Shown: piece after piece, positions 18,701 to 26,720 of the stretch
How the letters are laid out: each line of letters begins with the position of its first letter
Numbering within the stretch: position 1 is the first letter of the stretch
Assembly (NCBI RefSeq): GCF_017942085.1
Contig: NZ_JAGKSP010000002.1
Coordinates: 434,001-498,000, forward strand
Direction: 5' to 3'
Length of the DNA: 64,000 nt
Source of the DNA: Paenibacillus lignilyticus
GTDB lineage: Bacteria > Bacillota > Bacilli > Paenibacillales > Paenibacillaceae
Program-made: the position numbers and the translations under genes
The notes under the pieces: generated by a model
Told to the model about the DNA's origin: nothing
Databases searched by the model: none
What the model saw: the letters and a program-made list of their open reading frames with translations, nothing else

Positions 18701-21284
18701 GACGCCGCCTGTCTCGGCATCGGCTTCCGTCACCACCGAGAATGTTTTCGATATGACGATTTCGAAAACGGTCAATTTCGCCACGGCGCTTCCGGGCCAA
18801 ACCATCACGTACACCATTGAGGTCGAAAACACAGGCAATGTCTCCCTCTTCAATGTGTTGGTAACGGATCCGATTCTTGGTCTGCAAACGGTGATTACGG
18901 AGCTTGACGCTAACGCTGTTCAGACGTATATGATTCCGTTCACCATTCCCGATGATGCTGTTCCCGGCTCTGTCATTGCGAACACAGCTACGGCGAGCAG
19001 CATACAGACCGGTGATCGCACGGCAAGTGCCAGCGTCGAAATACTGCCGATTCCCGCCGGCGATATTAAAGTGCAGAAGCTTGTGAGCACCTTAACCGCG
19101 GATCCGGGCGAAACGGTCTTTTATACGATTATTGTGTTTAACGACTCCTCCGCGCTCGTCACAAATATTCAAATTACGGACCCTATCCTTGGGATCAGCG
19201 AGACATTGGCCGAACTGCCGCCGCAGAGCGCCTATACGCTGAGCGTGCCTTATACGGTTCCGCTTGGTTCACCGGGAGGCACGGTAATCGTCAATACCGT
19301 CTTAGTCGATGCAATCGGAGAAACCCTGACGGCCACGGCAACGATTACTGTCAATGGAATTCCCGCGGTCACGTTGACCAAGACGGCCAGCCAATCGACT
19401 GCTTTGCCCGGCGACATCGTGAACTACACCATCACGGTTGCGAATACCGGAAACGTGCCGCTTACGAATGTAACGGTTACCGATCCGACACTCGGCTTTG
19501 CGGAAGTAATTCCTTCTCTTGCAATCGGTCAAAGCGTGCCATCCATCGTCCAATTCGTAGTTCCGGCCGTTCCTGCCGGTACGATCCTTACGAACACGGC
19601 TTCTGTAACCTCCGATCAGATTCCGACGCCCGTGACTGCGTCCGCATCGATCAGCGTGGATACACCGGCCAGCATTTCGATTACGAAGACGGTCACCCCG
19701 GCTTCTGCCGCTCCGGGCGAAACCGTTACGTTCACCATTGAAATCATCAATACCTCATCGGTTAATTTAACGAATGTGGAGATCACGGATGAGCTGCTTG
19801 GCTTGCTCATCGATGCCCCGGTTATTCCTGCGGGTGTGACTCGAACCATTACGATCGACTACACGATTCCGCCTCAAACGCCGGCTGGCACGGTGATTAA
19901 CAACGTCGCAACCGTCACATCCGATCAGACGCTGCCTGCTTCCGCTGCCGCCGCCGTAACCGTGGCCGCCGCTCCTTCCTTAAGTCTGGAGAAACGCGAA
20001 AGTTCAAGAACCGCGGAACCCGGGGATTTCGTCACTTATATGATCACGGTAACCAATCCAGGCAATGTGGCATTAACGGGCATTCGGCTGACGGATACCT
20101 TGCTCAATCTGAACGAAGTCATTTCGCTGCTGGAACCGCAGCATTCGTTCGTCCTGAACATCCCGTATCGAGTGCCTTTCGGACTGCCGGCCGGAACCAG
20201 CATATTTAATACCGTTGTGGCCGTCTCTGATCAAACCGCCCCGCAAGAGGCCATGACGAATCTGGAGGTACTGCCGGTATATTCGATTGATGTCCGGAAG
20301 ACGTCGGCGCAAACGGAAGTGCTGCCGGGAGGAACGATTACGTTCGAAACGACGGTGACCAATACTTCTAATGCGATTTTGACGAATTTGGTGCTGTATG
20401 ACCCGCTTGTAGGCATCAATGAGACGATCAACTCCTTGGATATCGGCGATTCCTTCACCCTTCGTTCCGACTACGTCGTCCCTCTGGGCACATTGGCTAA
20501 CACCATTATCACCAACGTCGTGACGGTAACCACAAGCGAGACACCGCCTGCCGTTGCAGACAGATCGGTGCTCGTCCTTCCACATCCGCGGCTTGATCTG
20601 ACCAAAAGACTGCCGGTCATCGGGGTTCCCGGCGGCAAGCTAAGAATGGAACTGTTCTTCGTCAACAGCGGTAACGTCACCTTGCATAACATTCATTTGG
20701 TCGATGCGGCTGCGCGGTATCATTTCCACTTGGATGAACTGACGCCGGGGGCGAATCAACGAGGAGCATTGTGGTTCATCCTGCCTCAGGATGCGCAAAT
20801 TGGTTCACAAGTCGTCAATACCGCTGTTATCAGCTCGAACGAAACGGCTCCGTTCGAAGCGCGTGCAATCGTTACGGTTGTCGGCCTGCTAATCGAGAAG
20901 ACATCAAGCGCCATCTCCGTCGTTGTCGGCGATCGCATCACCTATTCCCTTGTAGTTCGAAATCCGACGCCATATGCGGCGCACAATGTGGTATTGAGAG
21001 ATCCGCTTCCGATGGAAGCCGCCTTTATTCCGGGCAGCGTATCGGTCAACGGCGAACGGCTGCCTGATGCCGTTCCGGGCTTCCCGGGTATTCCGATTGG
21101 CACGATTCCCGCAGGCACATTCGCGACGGTTTCGTTCAAGGCTAGAGTGAAACTCGAGCCGCCGGGCCGCAAATTAGAGAACCAAGCGCATGCGAGCTTT
21201 TCGTTTACGGAAGGCAGATATACGGTGAACGGCAATGCGGAGTCGAATGTATGGATCGTGGAGGTCTACGACGACGAGGAATAA
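15768..21284 (+). CDS. Giant choice-of-anchor-A / DUF11 tandem-repeat surface protein without a signal peptide
   Basis: 1838 residues from the ATG at 15768, which has AGGAGG 9 bp upstream; the open frame extends a further 16 codons but lacks a ribosome site there. Residues 1-270 (MACGNLGVANDFNVFVLGNH, then VGGNMNIIGGTNFSG and GSVLAPFAAWSASGFGNIDG) form a choice-of-anchor-A domain. From about residue 280, fifteen beta-sandwich repeats of about 102 residues follow, each opening with a KT-like motif (LSLTKTV) and holding ITVTNTG-N-x-x-LTNVxxTDP, the DUF11 pattern. The last repeat is longer. There is no signal peptide, membrane segment, LPXTG or SLH. Members of this architecture are thought to be extracellular. 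A sigma-E-like -10 element suggests deposition on the spore surface by the mother cell; that is inference. The gene splits the xyl locus. Confidence 0.88.
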   Translation: MACGNLGVANDFNVFVLGNHTQSFVDSGGRVAVGGNATYNSYGIGNALPTSTTRADLIVGGNMNIIGGTNFSGNSVISPAGTIINYTMTNNNGVTGQPFRGTPVDFAAAQQYLTCASSSWGSLSPNGTAFVNFGQIVLSGNSPTLNIFTINGNNVAGSGVSLATANGINIITPPGSTVLVNITGNNVGFGSYAIFINGGQSSPANGAVILWNFFQATNAFNLNLSIKGSVLAPFAAWSASGFGNIDGTIVVDSLTNTTGSIEEHHIPFTGCLPEVFCTPRLQLAKTVNGGSSVSGPPGTPLTYVITVTNTGAGTLTNIVVDDPELNFNQTIMVLPAGQSVQFTINSVIKAGPPNSSYQNIVTAMSNQTPLQSAAVTINIVGPIVAELIKTVLPTTAEPGDTVTYTFTLVVQNGATLLNVHLVDPVLGLDLTFPSATSGELASVPFVIPANTPIGSNFVNTATLTASNLPQPLTDSATVFITETPSVILTKSADTATAVPGQTITYTLTVSNESKATTLFDLLLTDPLLQVNQTIAKLDPQTTVVFHGMYTVPAGTPAGTVIHNTATLVSSLGTQTASTDVTILAAPSITIAKTPSVTLVAPGETIFYDITVINTGNIPLTDVFITDPVLSFSVTVPILPVGGQYVANASFSVPLGTPAGTKIINTASVITDQTPAVSAMAEVVVAAVFGLSLAKTADVNTAVPGQIINYTITVTNTSNADLTNVTITDDLLSLTETIATLPAGATIMYDIEYTVPAGTPAGTILTNTATADSDQTEPTTATTMVIITAVPSLSLTKTVAPTSGPAGTPLTYTFTVTNTGNTALTQVRVQDPLLGVDTTIPLIAIGGQAAFNVPSVIAGLPPGTIIHNIANATSTETPTPVFADAFVTVGTPPTLSLTKTVSEPSALPGETVTFTITLTNTSAVVLTNVLLVDEFFNLNYTFDSLSPGESRTINADFMIPLDSLGGTVYVNTVTVSSDQTPPVSASASVTTENVFDMTISKTVNFATALPGQTITYTIEVENTGNVSLFNVLVTDPILGLQTVITELDANAVQTYMIPFTIPDDAVPGSVIANTATASSIQTGDRTASASVEILPIPAGDIKVQKLVSTLTADPGETVFYTIIVFNDSSALVTNIQITDPILGISETLAELPPQSAYTLSVPYTVPLGSPGGTVIVNTVLVDAIGETLTATATITVNGIPAVTLTKTASQSTALPGDIVNYTITVANTGNVPLTNVTVTDPTLGFAEVIPSLAIGQSVPSIVQFVVPAVPAGTILTNTASVTSDQIPTPVTASASISVDTPASISITKTVTPASAAPGETVTFTIEIINTSSVNLTNVEITDELLGLLIDAPVIPAGVTRTITIDYTIPPQTPAGTVINNVATVTSDQTLPASAAAAVTVAAAPSLSLEKRESSRTAEPGDFVTYMITVTNPGNVALTGIRLTDTLLNLNEVISLLEPQHSFVLNIPYRVPFGLPAGTSIFNTVVAVSDQTAPQEAMTNLEVLPVYSIDVRKTSAQTEVLPGGTITFETTVTNTSNAILTNLVLYDPLVGINETINSLDIGDSFTLRSDYVVPLGTLANTIITNVVTVTTSETPPAVADRSVLVLPHPRLDLTKRLPVIGVPGGKLRMELFFVNSGNVTLHNIHLVDAAARYHFHLDELTPGANQRGALWFILPQDAQIGSQVVNTAVISSNETAPFEARAIVTVVGLLIEKTSSAISVVVGDRITYSLVVRNPTPYAAHNVVLRDPLPMEAAFIPGSVSVNGERLPDAVPGFPGIPIGTIPAGTFATVSFKARVKLEPPGRKLENQAHASFSFTEGRYTVNGNAESNVWIVEVYDDEE

Positions 21285-21357
21285 AAAAAGTGCAACTTCA
21301 TCTTCCGCGTGGTAAAATCGTACCCAAATCATCCGCGAGGCGGATTCGGGGGACGTT

Positions 21358-22521
21358 ATGGCCATTAAGAAGACCGGAGATTTGACTTTAGTCAAAAAAA
21401 TGAATACAGCGATCGTGCTGGAGGCGGTGCTTCGTCACGCGCCTCTTTCACGTGCTCAAATATCGGAGCGGACCGGACTGAACAAAGCGACGGTATCGAG
21501 CTTGGTGCAGGATCTGATCGACCGCCATCTCGTGCTCGACATTGGCCCGGGTGAATCGAGCGGCGGACGCAAGCCGTTTCTCCTCTTGTTCCATGCCCGC
21601 GCAGGCTACGCGATCGGCATCGATCTCGGGGTCAACTATATCCGCGGCATCTTGACGGATCTGGAAGGCGCGGTCGTGCTTGAACGCGAGCTGACGATTG
21701 ATAATCATGAGGCCGCCATCGTGCTTCCGAAGCTGATGGATTGCATCGAAGAGCTGAGAACATCCATGCCTGCGAGTCCGTATGGTCTCGTCGGCATCGG
21801 GATAGGCGTGCCCGGCATCGTCAATGGCGAGGGAACCATCTTGTTCGCGCCTAACTTATCCTGGCCGCAAGTTCCGCTTCGGGCTATGATCGAAGAACGC
21901 TTCGGCGTGCCGGCTACCATCGACAACGAAGCGAATGCGGGTGCGCAGGGCGAGCAGAAATACGGCGCCGGACGAGGCATTGCCAATCAGATCTACGTGA
22001 GTGTCGGCATCGGGATCGGAACGGGGATAATTTTGAATAAGGAGCTGTATAAAGGGGCGGCCGGTTTCTCCGGCGAGCTTGGCCATCTGTCCGTTATGGC
22101 GGATGGCACGCCATGCCGCTGCGGCAATCGCGGCTGCTGGGAGCTGTACGCATCCGAGAATGCGCTGCTTGAACAGGCGGAGCCGCTTGGATATACAGAT
22201 CTGGACGCTCTTATCGGCGCAGCCGAACAAGGCGATGAGCATGTCATCGCCTTGTTCCATCGTATTGGGGAATGGATTGGGACAGGAATTGCCAACATCG
22301 TCAATGTATTCAATCCCAATGTGGTCATCATCGGCAACCGGATGCGCCGCGCGGAACCCTGGATTCGTGATGCGGTCGCCGCCACGGTCGGCAGCCGCGC
22401 GCTCGCTTATCACCGGGAGCAATTCCGCCTGCTCTACGCGGAGCAAGGTGACAGGTCCGCTGTGCGGGGGGCCGCTCATTATGCGATTTCCGCGTTTCTG
22501 GCCAAGATGAAGGACAGCTAA
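21358..22521 (+). CDS. xylR: ROK-family xylose repressor
   Basis: 387 residues. An N-terminal winged helix (MNTAIVLEAVLRHAPLSRAQ, then ISERTGLNKATVSSLVQDLI) is joined to a ROK sugar-kinase-like domain with the ATP-fold start GYAIGIDLGVNYIRGILTDL and the zinc motif CRCGNRGCWELYAS. The fusion of helix-turn-helix and ROK domain, the MAIKKTGDLTLVKKMN start and the nearby xylAB operator identify XylR: it represses xylAB and releases DNA when xylose binds. It lies 73 bp after the DUF11 gene on the same strand, whereas in relatives xylR is usually directly divergent from xylA. No XylR operator-like palindrome was seen immediately before xylR. A start further upstream is not supported. Confidence 0.9.
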   Translation: MAIKKTGDLTLVKKMNTAIVLEAVLRHAPLSRAQISERTGLNKATVSSLVQDLIDRHLVLDIGPGESSGGRKPFLLLFHARAGYAIGIDLGVNYIRGILTDLEGAVVLERELTIDNHEAAIVLPKLMDCIEELRTSMPASPYGLVGIGIGVPGIVNGEGTILFAPNLSWPQVPLRAMIEERFGVPATIDNEANAGAQGEQKYGAGRGIANQIYVSVGIGIGTGIILNKELYKGAAGFSGELGHLSVMADGTPCRCGNRGCWELYASENALLEQAEPLGYTDLDALIGAAEQGDEHVIALFHRIGEWIGTGIANIVNVFNPNVVIIGNRMRRAEPWIRDAVAATVGSRALAYHREQFRLLYAEQGDRSAVRGAAHYAISAFLAKMKDS

Positions 22522-22572
22522 CATGCGGCAGAGTTTATCGCTTAAGCGATTAGGCTTTGCGACTCCCTTCGC

Positions 22573-23583
22573 CTAAACAGCGAGAATGATTTTGCCGTAT
22601 TGAATTTCGCCTTTCACAAGCCGCTGGAAGCTTCTCGGGCCTTCCTCCAGCGGTTTTTCTGTTGTCCAGCCTTCCTCGGTCACTTTCCCGTCGGACAGCA
22701 GCTCCAGCGCATCGGCGAAATCCTGCGGCGTATAGCAGAACGAGCCGAGTACGTTCGTCTCGCAGCGGATCATATCGTTGATCGGAAGCGGCGATTCTGC
22801 GCTGCCTAGCCCGATATTCATGATCGTGCCGCCGGTGTTGACGATGGCTTTCGCGAGACTGCGCGTCACGCTAAACCCTGCCGCATCAATGACGATATCA
22901 ATGCCTTTGCCCTTCGTGGCCTGCTTCATGGCAGCAAGCGACGAATCGCTTGTGCTGTCTACCGCGCCGTCGAAGCCCATTTGTGAAACAAGCTCCAGCC
23001 GCAGCGGGTTATTATCTAGCACGAACACCTTGCCAGCTCCGAGCAAACGCGCCGTAAATGCGCAAAGCAAACCGATCGCGCCGGCTCCGATAACGGCTAC
23101 ATTACCGAACGGAACAGTCGCCATCGCACGCCTGGTTGCACGCAAGGAGCATGCTAACGGCTCGGTCAGTGCCGCTCGGCGGTAGGAAAGAACGTCTTGT
23201 ATACGCACCACTTGTGCCGCCGGCACCGTAATTTGCTCCGCATAGGCGCCCGGCCGGTGGATGCCGATAATTTGTCTGCGATCACAGAGGTTATACTGCG
23301 CGCGAACGCAGCGCGGACATGTTCCGCAGTGGATCAGCGGATTCACTACGACACGCTCGCCTAAGGCGAAGCTTGCGGCAGCACCGATAATTTCACCGGC
23401 GAATTCATGGCCCATGAGCAGCGGCGGATGCCGCAGGCTGTTATGACCGAGATACCCTTCCAGGTCAGAGCCGCAGATGCCGGCATGGCTGACTTTGATG
23501 ACCACTTCCTGCTCCTTCGGCTCCGGTAAAGCCATATCAATGAACGACATTTGCTCCGGTCCTGTCCACATCACTGCTTTCAT
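22573..23583 (-). CDS. Zinc-dependent medium-chain sugar-alcohol/polyol dehydrogenase
   Basis: 336 residues, MDR superfamily. GICGSDLEGY and GHEFAGE supply catalytic zinc ligands, and the CGTCPRCVRAQYNLC segment is the four-cysteine structural zinc lobe. VIGAGAIGLLCAFTARLLGA is the NAD(P)-binding Rossmann motif. Relatives act on sorbitol, L-threonine, L-galactonate or galactitol phosphate. It is the last gene of a minus-strand run with an SDR, an MBL-fold lactonase-like protein and an L-rhamnonate dehydratase-like protein, so a sugar or sugar-acid substrate is likely. The start at 23583 has GGGAAAGAGGAG close by. The exact substrate cannot be assigned. Confidence 0.88.
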   Translation of the reverse strand: MKAVMWTGPEQMSFIDMALPEPKEQEVVIKVSHAGICGSDLEGYLGHNSLRHPPLLMGHEFAGEIIGAAASFALGERVVVNPLIHCGTCPRCVRAQYNLCDRRQIIGIHRPGAYAEQITVPAAQVVRIQDVLSYRRAALTEPLACSLRATRRAMATVPFGNVAVIGAGAIGLLCAFTARLLGAGKVFVLDNNPLRLELVSQMGFDGAVDSTSDSSLAAMKQATKGKGIDIVIDAAGFSVTRSLAKAIVNTGGTIMNIGLGSAESPLPINDMIRCETNVLGSFCYTPQDFADALELLSDGKVTEEGWTTEKPLEEGPRSFQRLVKGEIQYGKIILAV

Positions 23584-23604
23584 GGCTATCTCCTCTTTCC
23601 CCTA

Positions 23605-24366
23605 TTACATGATTAGTGCGCCGCCATCGACAGCGAGCAATGCACCGGTTACCCATTCCGCATCCGGTGACGTCAGGTAGACAATCGCTTTGCCAAGATC
23701 ACTTGGCCTTCCTCCGCGTCTGGCCGGCAAATACGAAGCCCATTCATCGCTCTTAGCACCGGCTTGCTTCCGCTGCTCAAGATTGATGTCTGTCGCCACA
23801 CCGCCGCATAGAATGGCATTGACTCGAATGCCGTATTTGCCAAGGGCATTAGCCATCGACGAAGTCAGCGAATTCATGCCGCCTTTGCTCGCTGCATAGT
23901 GTACCTGCTCGGGACCGCCCCTCATCGCGGTGACCGTGCTGATATGCACGATTGCCCCGCCCCCTTGCTCCCGCATGACAGCCCCGGCTGCCTGCGAACA
24001 GAAGAAAGCGCCTGCCAGATTGACGGCAATCGTCCGATTCCACGTCTCTTCCTCGATATCGAAGAAATCGCGAAATGGGCAAATGCCTGCGTTGTTGACG
24101 AGAATATCGATGCGGCCATATCGCGATTTCACATCGCTGACCATGCGATCGATATCTGCCTTCTTCCCAATGTCCGCGACTATTGCTTCTGCTTGCCCTC
24201 CGCGCCGCTTGATCTCGGCAACCACTTCTTGGGCGGCTGCTTCATGACTGGTGTAATTCACAATAACCGTCGCTCCCGCATCGGCAAGCTCACCGCAGAT
24301 TCCCCTTCCGATGCCGCGGCTTCCGCCGGTTACAATTGCAATTTGCCCCTGCAATTTTCCGCTCAA
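23605..24366 (-). CDS. Short-chain dehydrogenase/reductase of the sugar-acid operon
   Basis: 253 residues from a TTG start at 24366. The cofactor motif TGGSRGIGRG, the NNAG motif (VNNAGICPF) and the catalytic YAASKGG are intact, so the protein should be an active NAD(P)-dependent oxidoreductase of classical type. TTG is preferred because GAGGGGG lies 8 bp upstream and TTG overlaps the TGA of the preceding gene, a typical coupling arrangement; an ATG at 24387 is the alternative and would add seven residues. In rhamnose or fucose oxidation pathways an SDR oxidises either the free sugar or the 2-keto-3-deoxy acid, and this one could do either. Confidence 0.88.
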   Translation of the reverse strand: MSGKLQGQIAIVTGGSRGIGRGICGELADAGATVIVNYTSHEAAAQEVVAEIKRRGGQAEAIVADIGKKADIDRMVSDVKSRYGRIDILVNNAGICPFRDFFDIEEETWNRTIAVNLAGAFFCSQAAGAVMREQGGGAIVHISTVTAMRGGPEQVHYAASKGGMNSLTSSMANALGKYGIRVNAILCGGVATDINLEQRKQAGAKSDEWASYLPARRGGRPSDLGKAIVYLTSPDAEWVTGALLAVDGGALIM

Positions 24367-25160
24367 GCTCGTTTCCCCCTCACCCATCCGTCCGGATAAC
24401 GTTCCAAGACCGCCGCGTCATGCCCAGGCAGCAAAATATCCGCTTCCCGCTTCAAACGGCGAATCGCATACACGCTTTCCTCCGAGCTGAACCCGAATCC
24501 GATCGGATGCTCCCGCTCCAAATTTTCGTATAGAAATGCGACATCGCCTGTAATGGCGGCTATGCCGTCTTCCATCCGAATCAATACCGCTTGCGAGCAG
24601 CGCGTATGCCCGCCTACGTGGATGACCCGTATACCCGGGACAATTTCCGCCTCGTCCGGTACGAGCGTAAGCTGTTCGTTCATTTCGTTATCCATGTATC
24701 GAAGAAGCGCGTGCGGGAACGTATCGAAGATTGGAACGCCGCGTTCGACCGCAAAGTCCCAGCCTCTGCGATTCACGTAAATCTTGGCGTTGACGAAGAG
24801 CGGAATGTTGGCGATATGATCATAATGCAAATGCGTCAGAATGACCGTATCAATATCCTCCGGTCGCAGCCCGTCACATTTGGCAAGCAAGGATATCGTA
24901 TCCTCCCCCTCGGCGACCGGGAACCCGGCACGGCTATTCTGATCGAGTCTATGAAACTCTTCGCCATATTCGCCACCGTAACGGAGCTGATGCGTCCCGC
25001 CCATTCCCGTGTCCACGAGAATGTTCCGGCCGGCACCTTGAATCAGCCAAAAATAGCAATTCACGTGCACCTGCTCCCCGAACCCTTCCATGAATAGAAA
25101 AACCGGCTTCGGCGCGCTGTGCGTCGCGGTTCGCAAACATTTGATCGTATAGACGCTCAC
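24363..25160 (-). CDS. MBL-fold lactonase-like hydrolase
   Basis: 265 residues, metallo-beta-lactamase fold. The dinuclear metal site is visible: H110-x-H112-x-D114-H115 (THLHYDH), the GGHT histidine near 197, D near 225 (TGDVAF) and H of LLPGHDA. The layout resembles N-acyl-homoserine lactonases of the AiiA/AttM type. In this operon, between an SDR and a sugar-acid dehydratase, opening of a sugar lactone is a more natural role than quorum quenching, because non-phosphorylative rhamnose oxidation needs a lactonase step. That assignment is inference. Its stop codon overlaps the next gene's TTG start. Length is normal. No signal peptide. Confidence 0.85.
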   Translation of the reverse strand: MSVYTIKCLRTATHSAPKPVFLFMEGFGEQVHVNCYFWLIQGAGRNILVDTGMGGTHQLRYGGEYGEEFHRLDQNSRAGFPVAEGEDTISLLAKCDGLRPEDIDTVILTHLHYDHIANIPLFVNAKIYVNRRGWDFAVERGVPIFDTFPHALLRYMDNEMNEQLTLVPDEAEIVPGIRVIHVGGHTRCSQAVLIRMEDGIAAITGDVAFLYENLEREHPIGFGFSSEESVYAIRRLKREADILLPGHDAAVLERYPDGWVRGKRA

Positions 25161-25172
25161 TTGAGGTGCCTC

Positions 25173-26357
25173 CTATCTGGTCAGCTCATCCAGCACTTCA
25201 AGTGCCCCTTCGCGCAGCGAAAGTCCCGTGCCAATGCACTCCGGCAGCTTAAACCATCCGTCCTGCGGCAGCTGTACGCCTTCAAACACGACATCATAAT
25301 TGGTTTTATCCGCGCCATGGTAATAAGCAAACTCTGCGTACGGAATGTTCACCTGCGAGAAAATCAAATGCAGCGCCCAAGGCTGCAATCCGCCTGCGTG
25401 CGGAATAACTTCGAGGTTGCATGCGGATGCCATCGTGCATATTTTGCGCGCTTCCGATACCCCGCCGACCCAGCAAATGTCCGGCTGCAGAATTTGCGCT
25501 CCGCGCGCCTGGATAAGCTGTTGGTAGCCGTAACGCGTATATTCGTGCTCGCCTGTCGCGATAGCGGAAGTGATGACCTTGCGGTTTAGCTCCGCGTAAC
25601 CGTCAATATCGTCCGGCGGCAGCGTCTCTTCGATCCACTTGACGCGGTATGGCGCGACCAGCTCGGCCATCCGAATCGTATATTCCACGTTCCACGCCAT
25701 ATAACAGTCCAGCATAATTTCCATATCCGGGCCTAAAATATCCCTGGTTTCCGCCACCAATGCCACATTGCGTTTCATGCCATCCCAGCCCGAGGACGGA
25801 CCGTACGGCATCGCAAGCTTCTGGCCCATGAAGCCGCGGTCTTTTATTTTAGTCGACTCGTTGCCGGTGACATAAGCTTGCACTTTGTCCTTCGTCGCGC
25901 CGCCCAAGCTGACATAGAGCGGCTCTTGCCTGGCTTTGGAAATGAGATCCCACAGCGCCAAATCGACCGCGGAAACGGCCATGATCGGAATGCCTTTGCG
26001 ACCGTAAGGAAGCGTGATTTTGAACATCATGTCCCACAGCTTCTCGATTTGAAAAGGATCCTTCCCCAGCAAAATGCGGCTGATATGCTCGTTAATGATA
26101 GATGCCGTCGCCATGCCTCCCGTGCTCTCGCCAAACCCCTCGAGTCCATTGTCGGCAATGATCTGCACGATCACGCGGCCTCCCATGCCAAGCCAGCTGG
26201 ACCTGCGATCGAAATATTCCGGATAATTGGACATGGGATTCGCAATTACCGTTTCCGATAACCAGGAGCCCTCCGTGTTAATGCTCCCCTGCTTCACTTG
26301 CTGGGCATGAGCTTTCTCGCCATTCAAAATAAAGACGCGCACATGCTCGATTTTCAT
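25173..26357 (-). CDS. Enolase-superfamily sugar-acid dehydratase, L-rhamnonate dehydratase-like
   Basis: 394 residues, mandelate racemase/muconate lactonising group. PMSNYPEYFDRRSSWLGMGG and MFKITLPYGRKGIPIMAVSA are close to the conserved segments of L-rhamnonate dehydratase (RhmD). Metal ligands are expected at the D of MLDCYMAW, the E of KWIEETLPPDD and the E of TGEHEYTR; VIPHAGG supplies the catalytic histidine. The enzyme would remove water from L-rhamnonate or a related acid to give the 2-keto-3-deoxy acid. It is first in the operon, 13 bp before the lactonase gene, behind a cre box and two GTATAC-type sites. Other acid-sugar dehydratases of the superfamily are possible, so no symbol is given. 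Confidence 0.85.
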   Translation of the reverse strand: MKIEHVRVFILNGEKAHAQQVKQGSINTEGSWLSETVIANPMSNYPEYFDRRSSWLGMGGRVIVQIIADNGLEGFGESTGGMATASIINEHISRILLGKDPFQIEKLWDMMFKITLPYGRKGIPIMAVSAVDLALWDLISKARQEPLYVSLGGATKDKVQAYVTGNESTKIKDRGFMGQKLAMPYGPSSGWDGMKRNVALVAETRDILGPDMEIMLDCYMAWNVEYTIRMAELVAPYRVKWIEETLPPDDIDGYAELNRKVITSAIATGEHEYTRYGYQQLIQARGAQILQPDICWVGGVSEARKICTMASACNLEVIPHAGGLQPWALHLIFSQVNIPYAEFAYYHGADKTNYDVVFEGVQLPQDGWFKLPECIGTGLSLREGALEVLDELTR

Positions 26358-26417
26358 ACAAGCAGCCTCCTCTTGATCTGTTAGTTGGGTGATTCCTGCA
26401 CCTGGCAGTTGCGTTCA

Positions 26418-26432
26418 TATAAGCGCTTACAA
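26418..26432. promoter_or_regulatory. cre site upstream of the sugar-acid operon
   Basis: TATAAGCGCTTACAA; its reverse complement TTGTAAGCGCTTATA fits the CcpA consensus with one mismatch and has the palindromic TAAGCGCTTA core. It lies about 60 bp before the dehydratase start. The rest of the 26.43-26.66 kb gap shows no supported gene. Confidence 0.65.
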
Positions 26433-26659
26433 AAGCATGGCATGCCAAAAAACATCAAGCAGCCGATGGATTTCGGCTTGAGTGATTCCTTTCGGGTACA
26501 ACGGCGGTAGTGAGGTTTGTCGGAAAAGATGCGGGAGTCTGTTTTGCAGCTGGTTAGGCGATCATGGTGATCTTTGCCAGTGAGGTAACTTGAGGTTGAG
26601 GTGTAGGAGCAGCGCCGGTCTCCAAATGTGAGTTGGCAGTCCGACGCCGCTATCGAATT

Positions 26660-26720
26660 AAGTATACAATGTAAGTTATTTTGTTTCAATATTAGTTTTA
26701 ATTTGTATATAGGTATACTT
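26660..26720. promoter_or_regulatory. Two GTATAC-centred sites before the sugar-acid operon
   Basis: AGTATACA at 26661 and GGTATACT at 26712, about 50 bp apart, differ by one base each from AGTATACT found before the regulator gene and before the beta-helix gene. They lie in an AT-rich segment directly after the regulator's stop codon, 300-360 bp upstream of the dehydratase. Proposed operators of the GntR-LacI regulator. Confidence 0.4.

Noticed and set aside
22538..22551. ATCGCTTAAGCGAT hairpin after xylR as terminator
   Set aside because: Seven-base arms, no loop and no T-tract; too weak to call.
24363..25160. Quorum-quenching acyl-homoserine lactonase
   Set aside because: Fold and metal motif fit, but gene context points to a sugar lactone; kept only as lactonase-like.
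26381..26689. 102-codon minus-strand frame between the GntR-LacI gene and the dehydratase
   Set aside because: It runs through the cre box and GTATAC sites, has no convincing ribosome site and resembles no protein; treated as promoter DNA.
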